The notes below the pieces were generated by a model, which ran no database searches, had not been told where the DNA came from, and saw only the letters and a list, made by a program, of their open reading frames with translations. A DNA stretch of 64,000 bases from Muricea muricata (lineage: Eukaryota; Cnidaria; Anthozoa; Malacalcyonacea; Plexauridae): contig OY979716.1 in the NCBI GenBank assembly GCA_963855995.1, forward strand, positions 45,589,213 to 45,653,212, written 5' to 3'. Below are positions 9,502 to 21,200 of this stretch, in pieces. The first letter of the stretch is position 1, and each line of letters starts with the position of its first letter. The position numbers were made by a program, and so were the translations under genes.

Positions 9502-11611
9502 TCACACATTGGCGTCAATAACAGCACCTGTCTCCACACTAGGAGGAGCAGGGGAGATAGGTTCAAGATTACTTGGACCAGTAGTTAAAGAGGAGGAAGC
9601 TGGTGGAGTATCACTCCACAAAATATCTTGACTGTTATCATGACTATCTGGATCATGATAAGGGACTAAGGCTAGAGAGGAGACTGGCGAGATCTCACTC
9701 TCAGCAGATATACTATTATTATTATTATTATTTACTGACTGAGGAGAGGAGCCTGGCGGGGACTCGCTCTCCACAGTCAAACTATATCTATTATTTACGT
9801 TGGCGTTTAAGGCCTTTTGGTCAGTGGTACTAGGCAGAGGGGAAGAATGACGCTGGGCTGATGCCCAAGGTGTGTACCCATCTGCAAGGACGCCAATCGT
9901 AACTTCCTCACTAGGTGGCACAGATGGCACCTCCAAGGCAACCTCAGAAGTTGGCAACGTAGGGGAGGAAGGAAGAGGAGGCAGATCCTCCAAATGAAGC
10001 AGTGGATCAACGACTGATGATCCAGCCAAGCAAAAATCTACGTCATCAGATCGCACCGTTTCCGTGAAGCGACAACGTTTCCGGCGACGACGCTCCGCCA
10101 ACGAGATGTCATCTAAGTCACCATCAGAATCGAAAAATAGAGCTTTCTGCCCAAAGGAACGGTGCTTGGCAGATTTAAAAGGCTTTGCTGTGGAAGCATT
10201 TACATCAAACGCGAAAGGAGTAGCTGGCACAGTATGTGTACAAAATAAACGTTCTCGGTAAAATGCTCAAGTGATAGACTGACTATGAACAAAGGAACTT
10301 GTACAAGTGGCCTTGTGGCCAGCAACTGATCGAGATTGGTGCGCCAGTACTTTAAATTGTTCCTCGACTGAGGAAGAAGAGACGTCTCCACTCTGAGGTT
10401 CTACCGATGTTGAGGGAAGATTAAACATCTGGCGTAGCGCAGCCAGATGGGCAGCAGGAGCAGAGGTAGAAACAGAGCTCGTTTCCGGTCCGTTCAATTC
10501 TGGGGTGGAAGGAACAGCAACAGTCGGTGATGTTATGACTGCCTGCTTGCCATCCCACCTAGTATATCGTTGGTGTTTGGCATTACGGGACCGTCTATTA
10601 GGAGGAGACGAAAAGCATTCGGTCGCCATTAATGCGACAGGGGCGAGGGAGGAAGGTGTCTCAGCCAGAGGCTCTACGGCATTACTCCCATCCATTGGTT
10701 CTATTTGCTGACCCTGTGTGTGCTCTATTTCTTTTTGCGGAGGAAGAGGCTTTTGGGCGGTGGTTTCCACCTGATCCTTAGATGTAGGTTTGGCCGCCCT
10801 TTTGGCATTTAGTTTTATTGTTAAATCTTCCTCTGACTTAGAAGATGGCTGGGTTGTCGTAACAACCCGTGTTTTACCAACGAATTTAACCTTCCATTTT
10901 TCGTGAGTGGAAGGCTGACTAGTTTTATTAACGTTATCATCCCTGATAGGATTGTTTTTATTGTTATTTATGCTATTGGCAGATCTCCGCGCCCGCCGTG
11001 ACTTCAGACAGCCCCTGCCCGTATGCCTCACCTCTTGGAACACGAAACAGGTCGGTGGCTGCCCTCGGTAGCGGAAGGAGAGCGAAAAACCACCTATATT
11101 TATATTGGCAGGGATGGGCTTAGTAATCACCATGGACACCCTACGCGTGCCGGATCGAACTGAAGGAAACCCTTTGACCTTCAAATGTTGGACTGAAATG
11201 ACCCGACCGTAGGGTGCCAAGGTGCCAAATGTTGGTCCTGCATCTGTAGAGGGGCCTGATCCACAAAGACGGACTTAACTTCCTCATATGCAGGAAGGGG
11301 TGTCAATTGTATACCCCGAAAAGCGATGCCATTTATATCGGCAGCGTGCAGATCTGAAAAGTAACGATACTCGATCCTATATCTAGTGGGGGACAAGGCC
11401 TGAACAGCAGCGACCTTGCGCTCCCCAATGGCATTGATAAGTTCTTTTCTCAACTGCGGGATTTTGGATTGTTTGGCTATTTGGGATGGAATTTTTACCA
11501 CCGAAGTGGTTTGATTCCACCGTTGAAAGTCTGCAGCCTGCAGTTGAAAGTCTGTTGTTATTATTATTAGGACTAGTATTGATGTTATTACTCTGGCTGG
11601 CAGCCAAGGTT
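9502..11611 (-). pseudogene. B1 ORF1: CCHC RNA-binding protein, broken
   Basis: The expected ATG is mutated (TTG at 11611, other copies ATG GCT). Conserved order: DFQRWNQTTSV, IPQLRKELINAIGERKVAAVQALSP, an RRM-like core with YGRVISVQHLKVKGF, then the zinc knuckle. The knuckle reads CFVFQEVRHTGRGC, so its second Cys is lost. Frame changes occur near 11220 and 10250. The C-terminal half is low complexity with SPPG/PVSS repeats and an Asn run. It ends earlier than the B4 homologue because of a stop at 9502. Confidence 0.75.
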
Positions 11612-12349
11612 GTTAAGGTGTAAAGAAGGGAATTAATAAAGTATATATACAAAATCCAGTACAACAGACACTCTCTAATAAATAAATTAGAGAAAAAACA
11701 AGAGAAAATCACTGGATTAAAACAAACAAAATTCCCAAAAGCAACAAAAAAACAAAACTTAATGCTAAAATAGCACTAAAAGAACCTACTATTAAAAGGC
11801 GCCTGTGCAATTGCGTACAATTGTCCCACAGACAACTACGACCTTTTAATAGACTACCGATAGCACCCACCCAACGCAAACACCACCAAAGACGCGCTCA
11901 AAACCTGAAGGTAAAAGATGACCAAGAACCCCAACAGGAAGCGTCAAAGAAACCAGAAGAAAGTGATCCCTGACCTTTGAGCAACCTGGCTCGACCGGCC
12001 CAACCACGGAAAAACTAGTACCCTCTACCTAAATGTGTTACATTATGTGCAAAATATGGAGGGAGTTGCCCTGCTAGTCAGGCACAACGGAAGAACCAGC
12101 CAACTGGTTAAAACAAGAAAAAGAGGGGGATTTGTTGCAAGTCGGACAAACTGAGGCTAACCCTCAGCCGGACTGAACAACGGAGGTAAACTACAAAAAA
12201 GTGTAAGCGGAGTGGCGTGTCTACACCAAGCACAATGGGGGTGTAGCTAGTTGAGTCCAGCACAGTCGTGTTAAGGGCTCCAATCCCTGGCATGGACGTC
12301 CACAACTGCCCGGTTGAAGACACTGAATGCGAGTACAAGTGACTTGCAT
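11612..12349 (-). other. B1 5' UTR
   Basis: Non-coding. It contains the nested inverted repeat conserved in the family: outer arms 11789-11799 and 11842-11852 (CTATTAAAAGG/CCTTTTAATAG), inner arms 11803-11813 and 11818-11831 around a CAATTG-CGTA-CAATTG loop. The 5' terminus is a hairpin at 12329-12347 (minus: GCAAGT/ACTCGC, weakened by a mutation). Confidence 0.6.
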
Positions 12350-12360
12350 CAGGTAAGTTT
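12350..12360 (-). other. Retained U1 target motif between B2 3' end and B1 5' end
   Basis: Minus strand AAACTTACCTG, equal to U1 nt 1-11 with one change, followed by AT and the B1 hairpin. It is the head-to-tail junction between two LINEs. Confidence 0.7.
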
Positions 12361-12783
12361 GTATTTCTAAAAACGACATGTTCGTCTCTACTGAGAGAAA
12401 GTGCAATGGAATGTCGTATTTCAGGGTGTGAACCGGCACGCAAACTACCAGGGAGACGATCCCTGACCCTGACTAAATGTGGGCACCGGCTGTTTATTTT
12501 GACAGCGACGCGGCACTGGCCCACATTTAACGCTAACATCAAGACAAAAGGACATACTGACGAACGGGACATATTGACAACCCTAACAGATATAGTAACG
12601 AAAGGGACATATTGACAATTCAAAACATATAATTACGAACGGGACATATTGACAATCATAAACATACATGGGAACCCCTACCAATTAAAATTAATTAGAA
12701 TAATAATTTTCTAACTAATGATAAAAAATAATGGACGATGTGACACGCTAAGGTCACATCAGGAATTGTTAAAAGGACGACAC
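12361..12783 (-). other. B2 3' UTR with covarying hairpins
   Basis: The U1A-site hairpin spans 12374-12416: outer CGACAT/ATGTCG and core TCTCT-CAGT-AGAGA at 12385-12398. The core pair at position 3 is T-A here but C-G in B1 and B4. The T-arm-like hairpin is CAGGG-7 nt-CCCTG at 12449-12465, against TGGGG/CCCCA in B6 and B7. ATTGCAC is present. A short GACATATTGAC repeat occurs at about 12550-12655. Confidence 0.65.
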
Positions 12784-15030
12784 TCAGAAGAAGACAAGTT
12801 CCTGGCCCTCAAAGTGCCCCAAAGAACCACGGGCAAGCCACTCTCGCTCAAACGCGCGTATTTGAGCAGGGCTCTTGCACCGTTTTGATACTAACGTTAG
12901 AATGAATTTTAATTTTGCAATTACTTTGTTTAGACATTCTGAGATTATTGGCGTCTTCTGACGAAATCGGAAGTCACAACGAGCAACCCAGATGGTATGT
13001 TTAACAACCAACAACATATAAATGATGATTGAAGGGATTGCTCGACGACGTGCCTCCGAAAAACCAAACAAAAACTCCTCAACAGTAAACCGACCTGCGG
13101 TTGGATTGATTGTGTATAAATTAAAGTATACTCATGCAACCAGGATGCGAGCCAGCTCGCACTCGAAGAACAGGTGCTCGAGAGTGTCGTCGTCAGCGCG
13201 ACAAAAACAGAGACTCTCTTTATGGCGCATGCCGAAGCGATGCACAAGGCGAGCACCTGTGTAAAGCACACCGTGTGCTATCTGCCAGTTAAGATCGATG
13301 ACTTTACGGTCAAGATCGCAAATGTGCAACTGGCTCCAGGTTTGAGACCAGTGCAACTGACCGTAAATTGGCAGATACTTCTGGATGCAGTGCGGCTCTT
13401 TGTAGTTACGAGACCGCAAAAGGGCATACGTATTTCGCGAGGAAATTTGCTCTAAGGGTAAAGGAAAATCAGAAAACGCTTGAAGACTGAGCACATCGCC
13501 GTTTGCTACGCCACCACCGTTTGCTACGCCACCACCCAGGGTCCGCCATACCCGATGGATGGTTTGATAGAATGCAGGAAGTTGTTTGATCTGCTGGCAA
13601 TACTGCTCAGACAATAGCGCATTGCGTGGCTGCATGTCAAAAGCGAACATGTAAAAATAGGTGGAAAACGCTTTCCATTTGCCCTCAGACGGGGCAAAGA
13701 AGCGCTTCAGCCACTGCAATGCAAACGAGTCAGCCTTTTCTTTGAAATTAATAATCCCAAAGCCACCCTGGCCTTTGGGAAGGCTGACCGTTATTCGTGC
13801 CACAAGTTCTTGCTTCCCCGACCAAAAGAAATTCCAGACCGCCATGTTAATTCGTCTCATGGCCCAACTTGGCACCGGAAAGACGTGGCATAAGTGCCAA
13901 ACCTGGGACAAAGCCAGGCTATTGATGATAACTGTCTTTCCTTGGAAAGACAGTTGACGGCCTGCCCAAGCAGAAAGTTGCGATTCTAAACTATTCACTG
14001 CCGGTTCCCATGTTGGCATGCTGTAATCGCCAACGCTGAAGGTCGCTCCAAGCAGTGGGAGTTGTTTAACCCACTGCAACCCATAAGGGTTATCTTGGCG
14101 ATCCTTCCATGAACCAGCCCACATTCCTTTCGACTTTCCGCGATTTAGTCGAGCACCTGAGGCACATTCGAATTTACTATAGACGTTGAACGTCTCCTCT
14201 ATCGATTTATCGTTTGTCACGGGTACGGTCGTATCGTCAGCGTAGCCGGAACATTTGCATGGGTCCACCAAGTGCGGTATGGTAACGCCGGTGATTCTGG
14301 GTGACTTGCGAATACACTTGGCGAGCACCTCGGTGGAGAGCACATACAAAAGAGGAGACAAAGAACACCCCTGTCGGACACCCCACGAGGGGCAAAAGAA
14401 AGAAGATGTCCAGCCGTTGATGACGACGGCAGATTCAACGTCTGTATAAAATAGTTTGACCCAATTCATAAAATCTGGGCCAAAGTTAAATGTTTCGAGT
14501 ATGCAATGCAGGAAACCCCAATCGACTCTATCAAATGCCTTCTCTTGGTCTAAAGAGAGAAGGGCTAGGGGGAGGTTTTCCTGATCAACATACTCAAGGA
14601 GATCTCTGATTGTAAAAAGATCCTCGCTAATGGACCTGCCACGTACGCCACACGTTTGGTCAGGTCCAATAATGCTTTCTATTACACCAAGAAGTCATCC
14701 AGATATAGCCCAAGTGGCGATCTTGTAATCCACATTCAAGAGACTAATCGCACGCCAGTTCTTGGTGTCCAGTTTATCGTTCTTCTTATAAAGAACAATA
14801 ATCAAACCCCTGCGCTGTGAGGTGGATAGTTGGCCGGCCTCGAAAGCAGCGTTGAGGACGCGGACCAAATCGGCACCAAGGGTTTTCCACAATGCTTGGT
14901 AAAATTCCATTGGGAAGCCATCCGAACCTGGGGTTTTACCCTTAGGCATACCCTTGAGAGCTTCAAAACACTCATCAAGAGTCAGGTTGCCTTTGCAGCC
15001 AGCTCTCTCGGCCGTACTCAGACGACGATG
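12784..15030 (-). pseudogene. B2 ORF2, RT and C-terminal part
   Basis: RT blocks run from 14949 (MPKGKTPGSDGFPMEFY) through DQEKAFDRVDW (about 14530), RQGCSLSPLLY and YADD (intact) to the thumb. The C-terminal zinc-like CFCRADDDTLEHLFFEC follows at about 13180, then the tail to 12784. One frame change near 14695 and another near 13140. An 18-bp tandem duplication at about 13498-13535 adds a repeated GGGVAN hexapeptide. Confidence 0.8.
15022..15030. repeat. Left target-site duplication of the Academ-like transposon
   Basis: ACGACGATG, repeated at 23564-23572. Removing the element and one copy restores continuous B2 ORF2 sequence. Confidence 0.85.
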
Positions 15031-15031
15031 G

Positions 15032-15116
15032 ACCCTGCTAGCAGAGCGTCATTTTCCTTCCTTCTGGGGGCGGCGAGGGCGAAGGAAAACGACACTCTGC
15101 CGAAATTGTGTTCTTT
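15032..15116 (+). repeat. Left TIR of the Academ-like transposon
   Basis: Begins ACCCTGCTAGCAGAGC and contains an internal CTGCTAGCAG palindrome. It matches the reverse complement of 23478-23562 over about 85 bp with no difference that I can see; the nucleotide just outside differs between the ends (G at 15031, A at 23563). Confidence 0.9.
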
Positions 15117-15290
15117 CTCTGAAGTCGCCGTCACCCAAGAACTTGGGCGAAACAAACTGGTTTATTGTTGCATTAATTCATGTTTTACAGGTTTTAATGC
15201 GCACGCTTTGTTTTTGCGTATGATCGCTGACATACAAGTGAGCCCACGTTGTGACCTTATACATTTATTATTCAGTAATCAGTATTCAAA

Positions 15291-17509
15291 ATGTCTGTAA
15301 AGAGTCATGTTCAAAAGTGCTTAGCGAAAGTTATGTTTGATATTTTCCGTTCCGAGGATATAAAATTGAGGGAAGAACAGACAAATGCGATAGAAACTTT
15401 CATGTTGGGTAGAGATACGTTTGTTTCTCTACCAACAGGTTCTGGAAAATCTTTAATATATCAAGTAATTATTCCTCTCGCCAGTGAGTTATTTATACAA
15501 CGTGAAAGCGGTGAAACAAGAAACTTTTCACGTCAGCTGCCAAAATACCCGATGCTTTTGGTTGTGGCTCCACTACAAGCATTGGTAAGTGAACAGATAA
15601 CCTCGTGTGAAAAGTTGGGTTTAAAAGCTACAAAATTGGAATGCACTGATTGCGAACACGACGACACCAAATTCGACCATTTCAACATACTTTTCACAAG
15701 TCCTGAAACGTTAGAGAGGAATTATGTCGCTATTCGACACTTGCAGCACCGTATAATCGGAGTCGTAATCGATGAGTCTCATTGTGTTGTAAACTGGTAA
15801 GTAACATTTTCTGATTGTTTGCATTTGATTAACTGCTTGTACACCCCCCCCCCGCACAAAAAATTCAAAAACAGCGTGTGCGTTGTACATTATTATCATT
15901 ATATTATGAAGAAACTTTCAGTTAAAAGGCTAAGTATAATACTGTAAGTCATAATTTAGTGTGTGAAACGACTAAATTATAACCAACAACAATGACAGAA
16001 GATAAACAAAGTCCGGTCAGCTCCTTGGTAGCACACCAATGCACCCCCCCCCCAGGAAAATCTGCACCCCTCCTATCAGATGAGATTGTGCAGTTCTATG
16101 TATTTAGGAACATGTATGATGTATCTGTTTGCAGAGTCCACTGGAAGTAGGAATTTCCTGTGCAAAGTTTGCAATTTATTTTTTTATAAGCCATATTTAA
16201 TTTTGTATAATTGGATAGTACAAACTGGGGTAATTTCACAGTCAAATTAGTGAAAGTAAAGATTTATTTTGATTTGATAATTAGGGGAACTACTGACCAT
16301 GGCAAAACTCCTTTTCGTTCATCTTATGCACGTGTTGGTAATATCAAGGCATTAGTAAATGCTCCAACCCTGTGTTTAACAGCAACAGCAAGTGCAAAAA
16401 CAAGAAAAAAAATCATCCAGATGCTGCATATGGTCAACACAAAGGTGATATACCTTTCTCCTGATAAGGAAAATATAAAGTATATTGTGCAGAAAGCAGA
16501 CAAAGGAGGACTTCATGTAACATTTAGTTGGATTATTGAAGATTTAAAAAAGCATTTGCAAGCATGTCCTAAGACAATAATATTTTGTACTTCATTCAAG
16601 GAATGTGGAGAGGTGTATGACACCTTCTCAGATATCATGGCTGATACTTTTACTACATATTATGCTATGTACCATTCTAAAACTCCAGAAAGAATAAAGG
16701 AGCAAGTACTGTCTGATATTGTCACTAATGGAAACATACGTATTGTTATTGCTACAAGTGCACTAGGAATGGGGATAAACATTGCAGACATTCAAAGAAT
16801 TATTCACTATGGTGCCCCACAGGATATCGAATCATATGTTCAGGCTGTTGGGAGAGGTGGAAGAAATGGCTGTGATGTTTTGGCAATATTGTATTATCAA
16901 AACTACCACCTCCGTCACTGTGATGAGAAAATGAGAGCTTACATCAAAAACAACAGGCTATGTAGGCGTTTTGAAGTCCTAAAATATTTTAATGAAAAGC
17001 GAAAAGAATCATCATTGGTGCTCCATAGTTGTTGTGATATCTGTTCTTTAAAGTGTGCATGTAAATCATGTCCTGTAGATGTGCATAGACCCATTGGGAA
17101 GGGCCTAAATGCCAGCACTTCCCTCTGTGATGAAGGAAATGAAAACTTGGTAACACGTTGTGTCTCTAGCAAAGAAAGAGAAACATTTGTTGATGTGTTA
17201 AAAGATATTCAACAAAGTGGAAATGCAACAGTATTTGGTACAACATTTCTAAAAAACATGCTTGATGACTGTGTAATCAATAAATTGGGCAGTGGTTTGG
17301 AGAACCTATTCAGTGTTGAATATGTTACAAAAAACTTTCCCATTTTGGATCATAGAGTGGCATGTGAAATCTTAAATGTTGTCAATGATATATTCCAGGA
17401 CATTGACGAAGCATCATTTCAGGAATCACATTTTAGTAACTGGGTAAGAGATGACTTTTACTTTTCTCAAGTAACAGACAGTTATGATAGTGAAAAATCT
17501 GTTTGCTGA
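15291..17509 (+). CDS. RecQ-like superfamily II DNA helicase of the transposon (two exons)
   Basis: Exon 1 is 15291-15796, the intron 15797-16284 (GT...AG) and exon 2 16285-17509, giving 577 codons including TGA with no internal stop. Exon 1 holds motif 0 (LREEQ), Walker A TGSGKS (residues 49-54) and DESH at the exon end. Exon 2 restores the RecQ-type W-G-x-x-D-H context and has LTATAS (motif III), IIFCTS (IV) and IATSALGMGINIADI...QAVGRGGRNG (V/VI). A Cys-rich CCDICSLKCACKSC block resembles the RecQ zinc-binding domain. An HRDC-type region is not obvious. ATP-dependent unwinding during transposition is the presumed role. The intron contains a C-run at about 16043 and another at 15845. Confidence 0.85.
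15797..16284 (+). other. Helicase intron
   Basis: GTAAGT donor, ATTAG acceptor, 488 bp. Splicing joins AACTG to GGGAACTAC in frame and rebuilds the conserved Trp-Gly after DESHCVVN. Two runs of 9-11 C (about 15843 and 16043) lie inside. Confidence 0.85.
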
Positions 17510-18211
17510 TAACCTGATCAGTATAAAGCAACTGAATACATGTCAGAGTTAGTAAGTAATTGGATAGGATAAGTACATAATTTAGTAATTCAGTGAAGTA
17601 TGTGTGACATAAGAGCCTCGCTTTGAGACATGTAATATGTGACCCGATAATAAAAACAATGTCAAACAGGGAGAGAGTGTGTATAGAGAACCACAAACGG
17701 ATTCTGTTTTGGGGTGTTATTAGGGCGTGTTATAACCGTAACAAATACTTGTGAAGTTGTCGAGTACTACGATATTGCTGAGATCGAATAATTCCCAATA
17801 TACATGATTATAATTATCTAGCATATTAAAGAATGGGTATCTTACAAGTGATCCTTTGCACACTTGACATCCCAGAAAATAGCTGACGGTTGAGATGTTT
17901 ATGAGTAATTGTTCCCATTCACAGCAATGTCCATTTTCCATGGTCATTGCTGAAGTGAATACAACAGATCACCTATCATTGGTGACACAATAAGGACTAG
18001 GCCTAATAAGACACACCCAAATGTAAATTGACATAAGTATAAACACAAGCTGAAGAATGCATGGGATCACTGGCATAATACTCACCCTTTAGCCCTTTAA
18101 CATTATATTATACACACATATCCAGTTATGATGTGAGCAATTTTTACAATATAAATTGTTACCAGCCCAGTCTCATGATCAGCTAAAATATCCTGACTGC
18201 CATTGATTTGG
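17510..18211. other. Spacer between convergent helicase and transposase genes
   Basis: AT-rich, no supportable ORF. It should contain both 3' UTRs; several AATAAA-like words occur on both strands (for example 17648 plus). Confidence 0.5.
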
Positions 18212-21200
18212 TTATTTATCTACTCTGTACAGATGCCGATGTTGTCTGTGCCAACGGTCTTGGTGCATTTTGATCCACTTGTATAGCTGTTGTGGTGAAA
18301 GATCATTATATATTTCACATGATAAATTTGGAAATGCACTATAATGTCTGCCCTCCTCAAAGCTGAAAACATTAGCTTTAGTATGCACTTGATCAAAAAT
18401 GATGTTAAATTGTTTCAAGGCTTCTTTATTGCAATGATGCCCAGATCTTGCTTCAATTCCAAGATCAGCTTTAGAATTTGTTACCATTTGCTCCACTGCA
18501 GCTGTAGTTCTTGTTGCATTCTGAACACTTGCATCATTTATATTTGGAAACCTTAAAGCTCGTATTTCCTCTTTTGAAATCTTATTTAATTGCTCCACTC
18601 GAAGATCTCTCGAAATTCTTTTTCCTTTCCTCCCTTTTTTCCCAGCAAATCTGTTCCATGTTAATCTGTGAGCCTGACAGGGGGTTAGAAGACCCTCAAC
18701 TGATGCTATCAATCTTAGTCCTGCAAGGGCATATTTGTTGTGTCCTTTCAAATGAAATAGGTATGTAAAAAATTTCCAAGCTCTCAGGAGACGCAATCCA
18801 TCACCTTCCTTCACTGCATCCTCTGCATTTCGCAACATTAGGCCAAGAGATATATGTATGCAACCATAATTGAAAATATGATCTTCAGTGAGTGTTTTCC
18901 CTTCAGACTCCTGGCCAGACTCATTAGGTGTAATATATACACCATGTTTTTCATTTTCATGATTTATTCTGCACTTTGAGTACTTGAAAGTCTTGGAACA
19001 TCCAGCAGCTCTACATGGCAGGGTACTTTGATCAGACAAAGTTTCAACAGATTTTTGTGTCTCAGTTACACCAGATAGAGTGCCTGAAACATATGTGTCA
19101 AATATTTTAGACATTTGATTGTGAAGCCAGATTCTTTTTTCCACATTATTTGTCTTTTGCATTCCAGAAGGGATCAGATTTTTCTTTGGTGTATCTTGCA
19201 TAGTAGTCATACCAAAATGATGAAGTGTTGCAGATACAAGGAATGCGTCTGTTTCAGAAGCCATAAACTCTCGTATCTGTTCATAGTGTTCTGATTCTAC
19301 TTCCTTAGTTGCATTATAGTTCCCAGTTAGGATGTATATGTACCCCAGTCTGGTAGTGAATTATCCTTCCTCAGTATAGAAACTACAGCCTAAAAATTTG
19401 ATTTAAACAATTGGTTCCTAACATTATTATTTAATTATCATTTAGCTTGAGGAACAAGCTTCTATTATATTTGTAATAGTTATAATATTAATATTGGTTT
19501 AAATTAGGTTTTTTTCAAGTTTTTTGTATTCCATGTGTACCTGTATCGCTATATTTGTTGAATATATTATTATTTAGTGCAACAGCATATAAGGCTCCAA
19601 ACTTTGAGCTAATGTTGTCACATATACATAAAAGTATTTACTATTAGCAATGCTTTTCACTTCCACATGTCATAGGAAAACATAATGTATTTTTGACCAT
19701 TAAAACAAAGAAAAATTCTATCTATGTTCTTTTTTCTGTGATGCAGTTAAAATTAATAACTGGTTTTATACCTTATAAGCAGTTCTAATGGCATGCCAGT
19801 CCTCATTCTTTGGAAACACTGCTTCAAGTCTCTCTTTCTGATCTTGCCCATCAGCTCTAGCTCTTTGTACGTTTCGTGCACGCTCTTCAGTCAATTGGTC
19901 CCCACCAAAGAAGATAGTGTCTGCTGATACTAGTTTTTCCTCAGTCTCACTTTGTACTGTTATAAAAGGGGCATAGTTCTCCTGTATTGTTTCCAGAATA
20001 TCAACCATATCTTCATTTTTACTCTCGTTTTTTGGAAGAACTCCCAGTGGAATCTACAAAATCATACAATATCCAAGATATTCAGTATACTCGGTAATAG
20101 CATTCCAGACAGAAGATGCTTACAAACGTTGTAGTTCTATTCAAGGAAAGTCCCTGAAATTACAGTGTTTCAGCACCTAAAAAAAGAGGGAATAAACAAA
20201 ACAGAGCAAAATTTGAAGTCCTTGCAAAAATAGGCATTTTAATAAATTGGTTTTTGTGTTGAATAGTTCATTTGTTTGTCTGCATCTGACATCATATGTG
20301 CAGAACACTTTAACCAGAACGTCAAGATGACTCACATTGCATTTAAGTGTTAAAAAAACGAGAGGGGGTTCAGCCCCTCAAAAATTCATGTGTACTTTTA
20401 GCAAGAGGGCTTAGCCACCCTGAGCGGGGGGGGGGGCACTACATTCCTGGACTGAATCATCTCATATTAATATAATTACCTCTTCCACAGGTTTTATCAT
20501 TACATCACTGTACTGGTGTGGAATATGGTAAATTACACCTTTCTTGAAACAGGAAAAATACTCAATGTGTTTTACAACAACACGAGACCATAGTACCACA
20601 AAGTCCCTTTTAAAGCTGTCCAGATCTTTATGTGATGGAAGAAATGTAGATATTGGAATACTTTCTAGGGTCTTTTCATGTGTATCAGGAAGTGAATTAC
20701 CATTTACTTGGTCCTTAAAGGCAACTAAATTGAAATAGTGCAGAGATTTATTCTTGTTATCATCAGCCATGTGGCGAACCTTCACTTCCAAGTCAACATT
20801 ATCTCCAACGATCTGGTATGACAAATGAGAATCCACTTTTTTTCTGCAAGCACAAACTGCATCAAGAAGACCAGAACTATCTGGTGCCATTTTTAATATG
20901 TCTTTGAAACACCCAGAAATACAGGCATCATCAATGCCTTGGCACTTCAGTTCTGAACAAGCATTGAGTAATAGTTGTGTTGAGCTTGGGTTTGTGCAAC
21001 ACAAGTTCAGTTTTTCAACATCAAGGGTTTGAAATTCATCACTGATGTTTTCTGTAGAAGTACTAATGGAGGAATTGTCATGGTCATCCTTGTGGAGATA
21101 CCGGTTTAAGTCAGTTACATCAGGAAAGTTAGGATGGTAATAAATTTCTTTCAGTCCATTTTCAAATAGATTCAAGCACATTTCTTTCTGCAACCTCTTG

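Larger units (their letters stand above)
7194..12349 (-). mobile_element. B1: U1-targeted two-ORF LINE (alpha subfamily), internally deleted
   Basis: 5' hairpin at 12329-12347, 5' UTR, ORF1 (9502-11611), ORF2 (7562-9419, with large deletions) and 3' UTR (7194-7561). The 3' end runs straight into U1 nt 3 onward, the reference junction for the target. Its 5' end abuts another ACTTACCTGA motif belonging to the next element (B2). It carries a secondary insertion of a CR1/L2-like fragment at 8317-9056. Confidence 0.8.

Noticed and set aside
15291..17509. Helicase as a host RecQ gene
   Set aside because: It lies between matched TIRs with a 9-bp duplication inside a LINE ORF, is short (576 aa) and pairs with a transposase; it belongs to the transposon.
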